15,454 nucleotides of DNA from Bryobacterales bacterium (GTDB lineage: Bacteria; Acidobacteriota; Terriglobia; Bryobacterales; Bryobacteraceae). Below the pieces are notes generated by a model that searched no databases, had not been told where the DNA came from, and saw only the letters and a program-made list of their open reading frames with translations. How positions within the stretch are numbered: position 1 is the stretch's first letter; every line of letters begins with the position of its first letter. The position numbers were made by a program, and so were the translations under genes. The stretch lies in assembly GCA_020853155.1 (NCBI GenBank), contig JADYZL010000159.1, positions 1-15,454 of the forward strand. The letters are read 5' to 3'. Shown in pieces: positions 7,192 to 13,737 of the stretch.

Positions 7192-7222
7192 GCAATCGAA
7201 TCGCAATTGCTCAGCAATTGCG
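7192..7222. repeat. Helically phased GCAAT boxes with a perfect 9-bp hairpin
   Basis: GCAAT occurs at 7192, 7203 and 7214, exactly 11 bp apart, and also at 7171 and 7142. The second and third copies are each the self-complementary octamer GCAATTGC. Together 7202-7210 and 7214-7222 form a perfect 9-bp inverted repeat around TCA. It lies about 105-140 bp upstream of the FecR promoter. The phasing suggests protein binding on one DNA face, for example an activator; this is inference. Confidence 0.45.
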
Positions 7223-7415
7223 GGAAGTGCGGTCATTTGGGGAACAAACGCAACCGGCCCTGCCTTATCCAATCGGATTGTATCGTTACAAATGTTACGG
7301 ACAGACCCTCGATTTCTGCTATTTTTCAGACTGCGGCGCATGGGGATGCCATAGTCTCAGCGGCGGCACAGATCCCGGGAGGAACATAGGCGGGCTGATG
7401 CAGCAGGAGGAAAGC

Positions 7416-7449
7416 CGCCGGGTTGAGGCGCGGTGGCCCCAACCCGGCG
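7416..7449 (-). terminator. Possible terminator of the PH-like secreted protein gene
   Basis: CGCCGGGTTG (7416-7425) and CAACCCGGCG (7440-7449) form a perfect 10-bp stem with a 14-nt loop. It begins 33 nt after the stop codon of the minus-strand gene at 7483. In the minus direction it is followed by GCTTTCCTCC, which is pyrimidine-rich but not a true T-run. Confidence 0.42.
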
Positions 7450-7482
7450 AACTTGCCTTCAATGGATGGTTTTAACGCGAAG

Positions 7483-8211
7483 TTACTGGCGCGCGGCGGC
7501 ACGTGCGGCAGCGAGGTAGTCCGTGATCTTGGAGAATTCCTCGTTCCCGATCGGCTTCGTCGTCAGATTGAAGGTATACTTCCCGTCGGAGAAGGTATCG
7601 ATCACGAGCTTGTAAGGATTGCTCCGGTCAAAACGCCGGATGGACTTGTAGGGCCAGGTACGGCTCTGCGTGGCATCGTCCAAGGATTCCCAGGAAACCC
7701 CTTCCTGCGTAAAGACGAGCTTGCCCTTGCGGTTGCTGCCCATGCGGCGCGCATGCTCCGCATTGTAGGTGAATGCATCCCCGAGGGCACTCGTTCCTCC
7801 CGCCGCGGGTGAGGCCGCGGCGCCGGAAGCGGCCGCGGGCGCAACTGTCATGGCGCCGCCCGTTTGCGAGAACCAGCGATCAATCACCGCGGTATCGCTC
7901 GTGCCCGTGAGACGGAAACTGAAGCGGTTGGTGCTGCCCGTTTGAACCTGCGTCGGCTCGTTCAATTCCACGAGCAGCACACCGTTTGAAATTGAGGCCC
8001 GATGCACGTTCGCCTTCTGGAAGTAGACCGAAGGATAGGTGGGCGACTCGCTCCAGAACAAGACCTGATTCCCCGCCAGGACGACCCGCCCTGGGACCGC
8101 CTCGAACGAAACGGAGAGTTCCGCCGGGAATGCAACGATATCGGTCTCCGCCGAGGCGGAGAATGGCAGCAGCATTGCCGCTGCGAGTAATCCTAAGAAC
8201 CATACCTTCAT
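7483..8211 (-). CDS. Secreted protein with two PH-like beta modules, function unknown
   Basis: 242 residues reading leftward from ATG 8209-8211. GGAG lies 6 nt before the start, and the start gives a clean signal peptide (MKVWFLGLLAAAMLLPFSASA, cut near 21). I chose it over an upstream in-frame ATG that would add 52 charged residues. The mature protein has two similar beta-rich halves joined by an Ala/Gly linker (121-147). The first is about 41-115 (GRVVLAGNQVLFWSE, then LLVELNE, RFSFRLTGT, VIDRWF). The second is about 163-234 (GKLVFTQEGVSWES, then KLVIDTFSDG, KYTFNLTTK, FSKITDYL). The second half resembles bacterial PH/GRAM-like domains. No catalytic motif is visible. It is divergent from cysD with a 442-nt gap, and has its own promoter at 8353. 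Confidence 0.8.
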   Translation of the reverse strand: MKVWFLGLLAAAMLLPFSASAETDIVAFPAELSVSFEAVPGRVVLAGNQVLFWSESPTYPSVYFQKANVHRASISNGVLLVELNEPTQVQTGSTNRFSFRLTGTSDTAVIDRWFSQTGGAMTVAPAAASGAAASPAAGGTSALGDAFTYNAEHARRMGSNRKGKLVFTQEGVSWESLDDATQSRTWPYKSIRRFDRSNPYKLVIDTFSDGKYTFNLTTKPIGNEEFSKITDYLAAARAAARQ

Positions 8212-8653
8212 GAGAATCTCCAATAACCCCTTAAGTGCTTCCCTTGCATTGCGCAAGTATTTGGAATTGCCGGAATCTCTTTGCGCGGGCTTCTCAGAGC
8301 CTGGAATTCCTGAGCGATCACCCGCTGTATTGCATCCCGGCGAAATCTCTTCATTATACCACTCCAAGTATTCCTGAGCACTTTGTGTCTAATTGGCGGG
8401 GTAAGCGTAACCAACCGGCGTGAAGAGTTCCACTTTTATTTAGACTGTTCCGAAATTTCCACGGCCGGGACCCGCTTGAACTGGACATCGCGCCGCAGAA
8501 CCGGGAACGAGGCAAGATGGCATCGACACACGGAACGACCTTCCAACCCTTACCGCCAAGAGGCGTGTCTCCTTCCAATGGGTGTTGCGTTTCTCCTCGC
8601 TCCCGGTGTAAAGTCAAGAATGTCGATCAAGTTAGAGGAGTTTGCATTTTCCG
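8212..8653. promoter_or_regulatory. 442-nt divergent regulatory region between the PH-like gene and the cys operon
   Basis: No gene is supported here. The left part is the leader of the minus-strand gene, with two short hairpins: CTTGC/GCAAG around 8232-8246 and CTCAG/CTGAG at 8293-8314. The extended -10 promoter for that gene is at 8353. The right part leads to cysD and contains a GAAATTTC palindrome (8452-8459) that could be an operator. A weak -35/-10 pair is TTGCGT (8585-8590) and TAAAGT (8609-8614), with an 18-nt spacer. AGAGGAG at 8634-8640 is the cysD ribosome-binding site. I looked for a SAM-type riboswitch and saw none. Confidence 0.45.
8353..8360 (-). promoter_or_regulatory. Extended -10 promoter for the PH-like secreted protein gene
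   Basis: The minus strand reads TGGTATAAT, a perfect TATAAT (8353-8358) with extended-10 TG. The -35 region is poor (TGCTCA at a 16-nt spacer). Transcription would begin near 8346, leaving a leader of about 135 nt. The same architecture precedes the FecR-type gene. Confidence 0.5.
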
Positions 8654-9604
8654 ATGACCGCAGCCGCCCTTAGCCTCCCCTCCGGCCCCACGGACACCGC
8701 CAGCCGCTACCGCCTGAGCCACCTCCGCGCGCTCGAGGCAGAGAGCATTCACATCCTACGGGAAGTGGCCGCGCAGTTCGAGAAACCGGTGATGCTCTAT
8801 TCGATCGGCAAGGATTCCTCCGTGATGCTGCACCTCGCCCGGAAGGCCTTCTTCCCCGGCAAGCTTCCCTTCCCGCTGCTGCATATTGACACCACCTACG
8901 AGTATCCGGAAATGATCGAGTTTCGCGACCGCTTCACCGCGGAGATCGGCGCGGACCTCCGGGTTTACACCAACTGGAAAGCAATTAAGGAAGGCGCGAA
9001 CCCATACGACCTCGGCACCTCGAAGTGCTGCGGGCTCCTGCGCACGCGCGCTCTGGTCGATGGCTTGCGGGAAGGCGGCTACGATGCGGCGCTTGGGGGC
9101 GCGCGGCGCGATGAAGAGCGATCCCGCGCGAAGGAGCGGGTCTTCAGCTTCCGCGATATCCACGGCCAGTGGGACCCCAAGAACCAGCGCCCCGAGTTAT
9201 GGAACATCTATAACGGCCGGGTGGATAAGGGCGAGAGCATTCGTGTGTTTCCGCTTTCCAACTGGACGGAAATGGATGTCTGGCAATACATCGCGAGCGA
9301 GAGTATCGCGATCGTTCCTCTCTATTTCGCGAAAGAGCGTGAGGTGCTAGTGCGCGGGGAAACACTGATTCCTTATGAGAGCAATGTGAAGCTGCTCCCC
9401 AATGAGAAGCCGCAGCTCGTACGCTGCCGCATGCGGTCGCTGGGCTGCACGCCATGCAGCGGCGCGGTGCGCAGTGATGCCGATACACTGCCCAAGATCA
9501 TCGATGAGCTTTTCGGCTTCCGGCGTTCGGAGCGGGAGAACCGCGTGATCGACTACGACCAGGATGGCTCCATGGAAATGAAGAAGCGCGAGGGGTATTT
9601 CTAA
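8654..9604 (+). CDS. cysD: Sulfate adenylyltransferase subunit 2 (small subunit)
   Basis: 316-residue catalytic subunit of ATP sulfurylase (E. coli CysD 302 aa). With CysN it makes APS from sulfate and ATP in the cytosol. Motifs: LEAESIHILREVAA (27-40), PP-loop SIGKDSSVMLHLARKAF (50-66), GGARRDEERSRAKER (148-162), WDPKNQRPELWN (173-184), RVFPLSNWTEMDVWQYI (197-213) and the C-terminal GSMEMKKREGYF. Odd point: it has Cys125-Cys126 (SKCCGLLRTRAL) and Cys265/Cys268 (LGCTPCSGAV), where E. coli has non-Cys residues and LGCWPLTGAV; see findings. ATG 8654 is used although AGAGGAG is 13 nt upstream; an in-frame TTG at 8642 is only 1 nt from it. First gene of the sulfur operon; its stop overlaps the cysN start (TAATG). 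Confidence 0.96.
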   Translation: MTAAALSLPSGPTDTASRYRLSHLRALEAESIHILREVAAQFEKPVMLYSIGKDSSVMLHLARKAFFPGKLPFPLLHIDTTYEYPEMIEFRDRFTAEIGADLRVYTNWKAIKEGANPYDLGTSKCCGLLRTRALVDGLREGGYDAALGGARRDEERSRAKERVFSFRDIHGQWDPKNQRPELWNIYNGRVDKGESIRVFPLSNWTEMDVWQYIASESIAIVPLYFAKEREVLVRGETLIPYESNVKLLPNEKPQLVRCRMRSLGCTPCSGAVRSDADTLPKIIDELFGFRRSERENRVIDYDQDGSMEMKKREGYF

Positions 9605-11343
9605 TGTCCACACTGGAGCAACCGGCGCTGCTGCCGGTGAGCCATTTCCTGGCTGGAGACGGCGAGAAGGACCTCCTGCGTTTCACCACCGCCGGGAGCG
9701 TCGACGATGGCAAGAGCACTCTCATCGGGCGGCTGCTGCACGATACCAACGGCGCCTACGAAGATCAGATCGAGGCCGTCCGCAAGAGCAAGGTAAACCG
9801 CTCCACGGGCAATTTCGATTTCTCCCTGCTCACGGACGGGCTCAAAGCGGAACGCGAGCAAGGCATCACGATCGATGTCGCCTATCGCTATTTCGCCACG
9901 CCGCGCCGGAAGTTCATCATTGCCGACACTCCCGGCCATGAGCAATACACGCGCAATATGGCCACCGGGGCCAGCACGGCGGACCTCGCGATTATCCTGG
10001 TGGACGCCCGCCATGGGGTGCTCGCGCAAACCCGCCGCCACGCGTATATCTCCTGGCTGCTTGGAATCGAGCATCTGGTGGTGACCGTCAACAAGATGGA
10101 TCTGGTGGGGTTTTCAGCCGGGCGCTTCGACGAGATTCGCAACGAACTGGATGCTCTTTCGACCTCCCTGCCCGGCGCAACGCTGCACTACATCCCGGTG
10201 AGCGCGCTCGAAGGCGATAACGTGGTGGCCCGCTCCGCGAACACGCCTTGGTACGACGGCCCGAGCCTGCTCGAACTGCTGGAAAACGTCGAGATCGCCC
10301 GCTATACACCCACAAAGGCCTTCCGCTTCCCCGTGCAGTATGTCGTCCGGCCGGATCTCGATTTCCGCGGTTTCGCCGGGCAGATCGCCTCTGGGACGGT
10401 GCAGCCGGGGGATGCCGTGCTGGCGCTCCCCTCGGGGCAGCAAGCGGTGGTGGATCGCATCGTCACCTTCGACGGGGACCTGGAAGAAGCCTTCGCCCCA
10501 ATGGCTGTGACGCTGAAGCTCGATCGTGAGATCGATTTGAGCCGGGGTGACGTTCTGATCAAGAGCGCGGAGGCGCCCCCCTCCGTCAGCCGCCATTTGG
10601 AAGCCACGCTCGTGTGGATGAGTCCGGAGCCGTTGCACGCGGAGCGCACTTACCTCCTGCGGCACGGCTCCCGCGAAGTGAGCGCGCGCATCGGGCAAAT
10701 TCATCATCGTGTCGATATTGAAACTTACGGCGAAGTGCCCGCCACGGGTCTCTCGATGAATGAGATCGCACGGGTCGCTATTGAGACCGCTTCGCCGCTC
10801 TATGTGGACCCTTACCGCGAGATCCACGCCATGGGCGCGGTGGTGCTGGTGGATGCGATCAGCAATAACACGGTCGCCGCAGGCATGATCTCCCACACGC
10901 GCACAGACCAGGCCGCGGAACGGCGGAAGCGCCAGGCGGCGCTTGCCTTCCAGGTGTCTCGCGTGACGCCGCTCGAGCGGCAGCATCGCCACGGGCACCG
11001 CGGAGCCGTGCTTCTGGCCGAAGATCTCGTGCTCGCGGAATCGCTCGATCGCGCGTTCTTCGATCGCGGCTGGCAATCCCTGCTCGTGGAGGGCGAAGCG
11101 TTGGATCTCCAGTCCCCGCCCGCCTGGTTGAAGGCGGCTCTCGACGGGGCGAATCTCGTTGTGATTGCCGGCCCGTTGCCGGAGGGCGCTGCAGGCGTAA
11201 CGCGGCTCTGGGTGGATTATCCGGTGCTCCCCGCCACGCTTCGCGGAACACTGGAGGCCGCAACACAAAAGGCCGTCGATACGCTGGCGGCCCATCGGGT
11301 GGTGCCCGCCGATGACCAATCGGGCGACGGAGAGGGCATCTAG
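9604..11343 (+). CDS. cysN: Sulfate adenylyltransferase subunit 1 (GTPase) with APS-kinase-like degenerate tail
   Basis: 579-residue CysN, the regulatory GTPase of ATP sulfurylase, whose GTP hydrolysis drives APS formation. The G-domain has TAGSVDDGKST (29-39), DTPGHEQYTRNMATGAS (108-124), NKMD (163-166) and SALEG (200-204). EF-Tu-like beta domains run to about 445 (FRGFAGQIASGTVQPGD, NEIARVAIET). E. coli CysN ends near there (475 aa). Here about 130 more residues follow, beginning RVTPLERQ and GHRGAVLLAEDL. The layout resembles the junction into the APS kinase domain of CysNC fusions, but no GxxGxGKST P-loop is present. The tail may thus be a worn-down kinase domain (inference). It overlaps cysD by 1 nt and lies 21 nt before the siroheme gene. 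Confidence 0.94.
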   Translation: MSTLEQPALLPVSHFLAGDGEKDLLRFTTAGSVDDGKSTLIGRLLHDTNGAYEDQIEAVRKSKVNRSTGNFDFSLLTDGLKAEREQGITIDVAYRYFATPRRKFIIADTPGHEQYTRNMATGASTADLAIILVDARHGVLAQTRRHAYISWLLGIEHLVVTVNKMDLVGFSAGRFDEIRNELDALSTSLPGATLHYIPVSALEGDNVVARSANTPWYDGPSLLELLENVEIARYTPTKAFRFPVQYVVRPDLDFRGFAGQIASGTVQPGDAVLALPSGQQAVVDRIVTFDGDLEEAFAPMAVTLKLDREIDLSRGDVLIKSAEAPPSVSRHLEATLVWMSPEPLHAERTYLLRHGSREVSARIGQIHHRVDIETYGEVPATGLSMNEIARVAIETASPLYVDPYREIHAMGAVVLVDAISNNTVAAGMISHTRTDQAAERRKRQAALAFQVSRVTPLERQHRHGHRGAVLLAEDLVLAESLDRAFFDRGWQSLLVEGEALDLQSPPAWLKAALDGANLVVIAGPLPEGAAGVTRLWVDYPVLPATLRGTLEAATQKAVDTLAAHRVVPADDQSGDGEGI

Positions 11344-11364
11344 CGGAGCGATGCGAGGAGGCGG

Positions 11365-12033
11365 ATGCCCAGTTATTTCCCCATCTTCCTGAATCTCGAA
11401 GGGCGGCGCTGTCTGGTGATTGGCGGCAACCGGATGGCTGCCGAAAAAGCGCTGAGCCTTCATGCGTGCGGCGCCCGCGTGACCGTGGCCGCTGCTTCGA
11501 TGGTGGATGAATTGGCCGAAGCGGCGATGCTCGGTGAAGTGGAGTGGATTCGCCGCGACTACCGGCGAGGCGACCTGGAGGGGTATTTCCTCGCGGTGAG
11601 CGCACCGGAGGACCGCCGCATCAACGCAGAGATCTTTCGCGAAGCGGAAGAGCGCGGGGTTCTCTTCAACGCGCTCGACGATCCGCCGCACTGCCAGTTC
11701 ATTTTCCCCTCGGTGCACCGCCAGGGAGACCTGGTTCTGGCGATCAGCACGTCGGGGATCGCCCCAGCGCTCGCCGTCCGGCTGCGGGAGCGATTCGGCG
11801 CGGAGCTTGGAACCGAATATGCCGCGTTTCTGCGCCTCTCCAGCGAGTATCGCAGCGCCATCGCCACACAACTGCCGGACTTCGCTCAGCGGCGCGAACT
11901 TTGGTATCGCCTTGTCGATTCGGAGATCATTGATCTGCTCAAAGCGAGAGAGACCGGCGATGCCAAGGCGCGCTTTGAAAGCCTGCTTCTCGAAGCCGGC
12001 GTGGATGTGGAACGCGCCCCGGCTTTGACCTGA
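11365..12033 (+). CDS. Precorrin-2 dehydrogenase / sirohydrochlorin ferrochelatase (CysG N-terminal, Met8-like)
   Basis: 222-residue protein matching the N-terminal half of CysG. It oxidises precorrin-2 with NAD and inserts iron to give siroheme, the cofactor of assimilatory sulfite reductase. Motifs: FPIFLNLEGRRCLVIGGNRMA (5-25, Rossmann loop), NALDDPPHCQFIFPSV (102-117; the paired Asp includes the catalytic acid) and LVLAISTSGIAPALAVRLRE (123-142). The loop differs from the usual VVGGGxVAxRK by an Asn for Gly and Met for Val, probably within family variation. GAGGAGG (11355-11361) precedes ATG 11365. CobA, encoded two genes further on, supplies precorrin-2. The stop overlaps an ATG at 12033, but the cysH start is taken at 12072. 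Confidence 0.92.
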   Translation: MPSYFPIFLNLEGRRCLVIGGNRMAAEKALSLHACGARVTVAAASMVDELAEAAMLGEVEWIRRDYRRGDLEGYFLAVSAPEDRRINAEIFREAEERGVLFNALDDPPHCQFIFPSVHRQGDLVLAISTSGIAPALAVRLRERFGAELGTEYAAFLRLSSEYRSAIATQLPDFAQRRELWYRLVDSEIIDLLKARETGDAKARFESLLLEAGVDVERAPALT

Positions 12034-12071
12034 TGTTGGATTGGAACCGAACGGTTTTGGGAAAGGTTTGC

Positions 12072-12764
12072 ATGTTACCGGATAAGGCACAACTCGCTCT
12101 TTGGGATGCACTCGATGCGGAGTCGATCATCGACCGCGCGTTTTCCGAACTGCCCGGGCCGGCCTGCTTCACGTGCAGTTTCCAGGCGGAGGATGTCGCG
12201 CTTCTTCACTTGCTGCTGCAACGCGATCCCGCAATACCGGTGCTCTTTCTGGAGACCGGCTACCACTTCCCGGAGACGATCGCCTACCGCGACAAACTGG
12301 CCGGCGAATGGAGCCTGAATCTCGTCAACCTGGAAGCGGCGATGAGCGTCGCGGAGCAGGAAAGCCAGTTCGGCATCCTGAATCAAACGGACCCCACCCG
12401 GTGCTGCAACATCCGCAAAGTGGGTCCGCTGTGGGAAGGTCTGCGGCACTACAAGACCTGGTTCACCGGCCTCCGGCGCGAGCAATCGCCGACGCGGGCG
12501 AACATGCACGCCGCCGAACGCCATGTGCTGCCCACCGGCGAAGAACTTTTCAAGGTAAGTCCCGGCGCGGCCTGGAAATGGAACGAGGTTTGGGCCTACC
12601 TCAAGATTCACGAGATCGAGGCGCTGCCGCTCTATGAGCAGGGGTACACGAGCATCGGCTGTGCCCCTTGCACGGCGCGGCCGAGCAGCGAGGACCTGCG
12701 TTCCGGCCGCTGGGGCGGCAAGAAGCTCGAATGCGGCATTCACACATTCACGGAAGCAAAATAG
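12072..12764 (+). CDS. cysH: Assimilatory adenylyl-sulfate (APS) reductase
   Basis: 230-residue APS reductase that reduces APS to sulfite and AMP using thioredoxin. It carries Cys111-Cys112 (TRCCNIRKVGPL) and Cys197-x-x-Cys200 (IGCAPCTARP), which ligate a [4Fe-4S] cluster, and catalytic Cys221 (LECGIH). The paired cysteines mark the APS-using type rather than the PAPS-using E. coli type, which lacks the cluster. Other motifs are TCSFQAEDVALLHL (34-47), ETGYHFPET (61-69) and RREQSPTR (135-142). ATG 12072 is preferred because GGGAAAGG (12059-12066) is 5 nt before it. An ATG at 12033 that overlaps the previous stop would add 13 residues but has no ribosome-binding site. It sits 21 nt before cobA. 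Confidence 0.95.
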   Translation: MLPDKAQLALWDALDAESIIDRAFSELPGPACFTCSFQAEDVALLHLLLQRDPAIPVLFLETGYHFPETIAYRDKLAGEWSLNLVNLEAAMSVAEQESQFGILNQTDPTRCCNIRKVGPLWEGLRHYKTWFTGLRREQSPTRANMHAAERHVLPTGEELFKVSPGAAWKWNEVWAYLKIHEIEALPLYEQGYTSIGCAPCTARPSSEDLRSGRWGGKKLECGIHTFTEAK

Positions 12765-12785
12765 CATTCGGAGAGACGAAGGGCG

Positions 12786-13625
12786 ATGGCGAAAGTATAT
12801 TTAGTCGGCGCGGGTCCCGGCGATCCGGACCTGCTCACCATCAAAGCCGCCCGGCTCATCGCCCAGGCGGATGTGATCCTGTATGACCGGCTGGTGAGCC
12901 CGGAGATTCTGGCGCTGGCCAAGCCGGGCGCGGAACTCGTCTATGTCGGCAAGGAGAAAGGATGCGCCGCGGAGATCCAGCGCCGCATCTTCGGGGAACT
13001 TTCGCTCAACGCCCTGCGCGGCGGCATAGTGCTTCGCCTCAAGGGCGGCGACCCGATGGTCTTCGGAAGGGGAGGCGAGGAATGGGCGTACCTCGCGCAA
13101 CTGGGCGTCGCGGTTGAAGTCGTTCCCGGCATCAGTTCGGCTGTCGCGGTTCCGTCGCTGGCGGCCATCCCGCTTACCTCTCGCGGCGTCGCCCGCTCTT
13201 TCGCCGTCCTCACCGGCCAGGATCGCGATGGCTTCCGCGAAGAATGGAGCGGCTGCCTGGGTATCGATACGCTGGTGATCTTGATGGGTGTGGAGAACCG
13301 GGGACGCATCGCGCGCGCGCTGATCGATTCCGGCCGGCCGGCCCACCAGCCCTGCGCGTTCATCGAGCGCGGCTCCACCCCGCGCGAGCGCATCGTAATC
13401 ACGACCCTCGCGCAGATCGCGGACGGGAGTGTGGAAGTGGAATCGCCCGCCATCTGGGTTTGCGGAGACGTGGTGGCGCTACGGGAAGATCTGCTGCCGC
13501 CTGCACCGCCATGTGAATCCCGCAGCGCCCGCTTTCGTGCGCTTCTGCCCGCATCGATGCGGAGAACGGTCCCGGGCGATGGCATCGGGGAGGCACGGGA
13601 GTTGGCACGGAATTTAACATCCTGA
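12786..13625 (+). CDS. cobA: Uroporphyrinogen-III C-methyltransferase (SUMT)
   Basis: 279-residue SAM-dependent enzyme that methylates uroporphyrinogen III at C2 and C7 to make precorrin-2. Family motifs: VGAGPGDPDLLT (7-18), YDRLV (33-37), LRLKGGDPMVFGRGGEE (83-99), VPGISSAVAVPSLAAIPLT (113-131) and the C-terminal WVCGDVVALR. The last about 40 residues (Arg-rich) extend past the usual approximately 255-residue core and look unconserved. With the precorrin-2 dehydrogenase/ferrochelatase earlier in the operon it completes siroheme synthesis from uroporphyrinogen III; in E. coli these functions are fused as CysG. No clear terminator follows. The ribosome-binding site is weak (AAGGG 2 nt before ATG, GAGA 11 nt before). 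Confidence 0.94.
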   Translation: MAKVYLVGAGPGDPDLLTIKAARLIAQADVILYDRLVSPEILALAKPGAELVYVGKEKGCAAEIQRRIFGELSLNALRGGIVLRLKGGDPMVFGRGGEEWAYLAQLGVAVEVVPGISSAVAVPSLAAIPLTSRGVARSFAVLTGQDRDGFREEWSGCLGIDTLVILMGVENRGRIARALIDSGRPAHQPCAFIERGSTPRERIVITTLAQIADGSVEVESPAIWVCGDVVALREDLLPPAPPCESRSARFRALLPASMRRTVPGDGIGEARELARNLTS

Positions 13626-13737
13626 GCTCCGCCGCTCATGTTAGGATTGTTCCACTTGGAAAGCCGGATGCGCACCTGGAACGAAGAATGCGCGATCCGT
13701 TTGATTCTGATACGGGAATCCGTGAGGCTCACGAGCA

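Larger units (their letters stand above)
6923..7482. promoter_or_regulatory. 560-nt intergenic region upstream of the FecR-type gene
   Basis: No convincing gene is seen here. From right to left, in the direction of minus-strand transcription, it holds a possible terminator hairpin of the preceding gene (7416-7449), an imperfect hairpin around 7328-7357, an inverted repeat CAATC-g-GATTG (7270-7280), phased GCAAT boxes with a perfect 9-bp hairpin (7192-7222), a TGnTATAAT promoter (7092-7099), and an approximately 160-nt leader of the FecR gene. The leader contains a 5-bp hairpin (7006-7020) and two good Shine-Dalgarno sequences. Confidence 0.5.

Noticed and set aside
7119..7475. 118-codon plus-strand frame in the intergenic gap
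   Set aside because: No ribosome-binding site or domain; overlaps regulatory repeats and a hairpin, so read as noncoding.
8400..8653. SAM-type riboswitch before the cys operon
   Set aside because: No match to the conserved helices or the typical AGAG/GGAGGGA cores; only short hairpins seen.
8383..8673. 96-codon plus-strand frame in the cysD leader
   Set aside because: Overlaps the cysD start, no recognisable domain or Shine-Dalgarno; likely chance.
8654..9604. CysD being a second APS/PAPS reductase because of its Cys pairs
   Set aside because: It has GGARRDEERSRAKER, WDPKNQRPELWN and MKKREGYF, which are CysD-specific, and lacks the ECGIH catalytic tail.
10114..12111. 665-codon minus-strand open frame opposite cysN, the siroheme gene and the start of cysH
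   Set aside because: Antisense of clearly conserved genes; His/Arg/Pro-rich without motifs.
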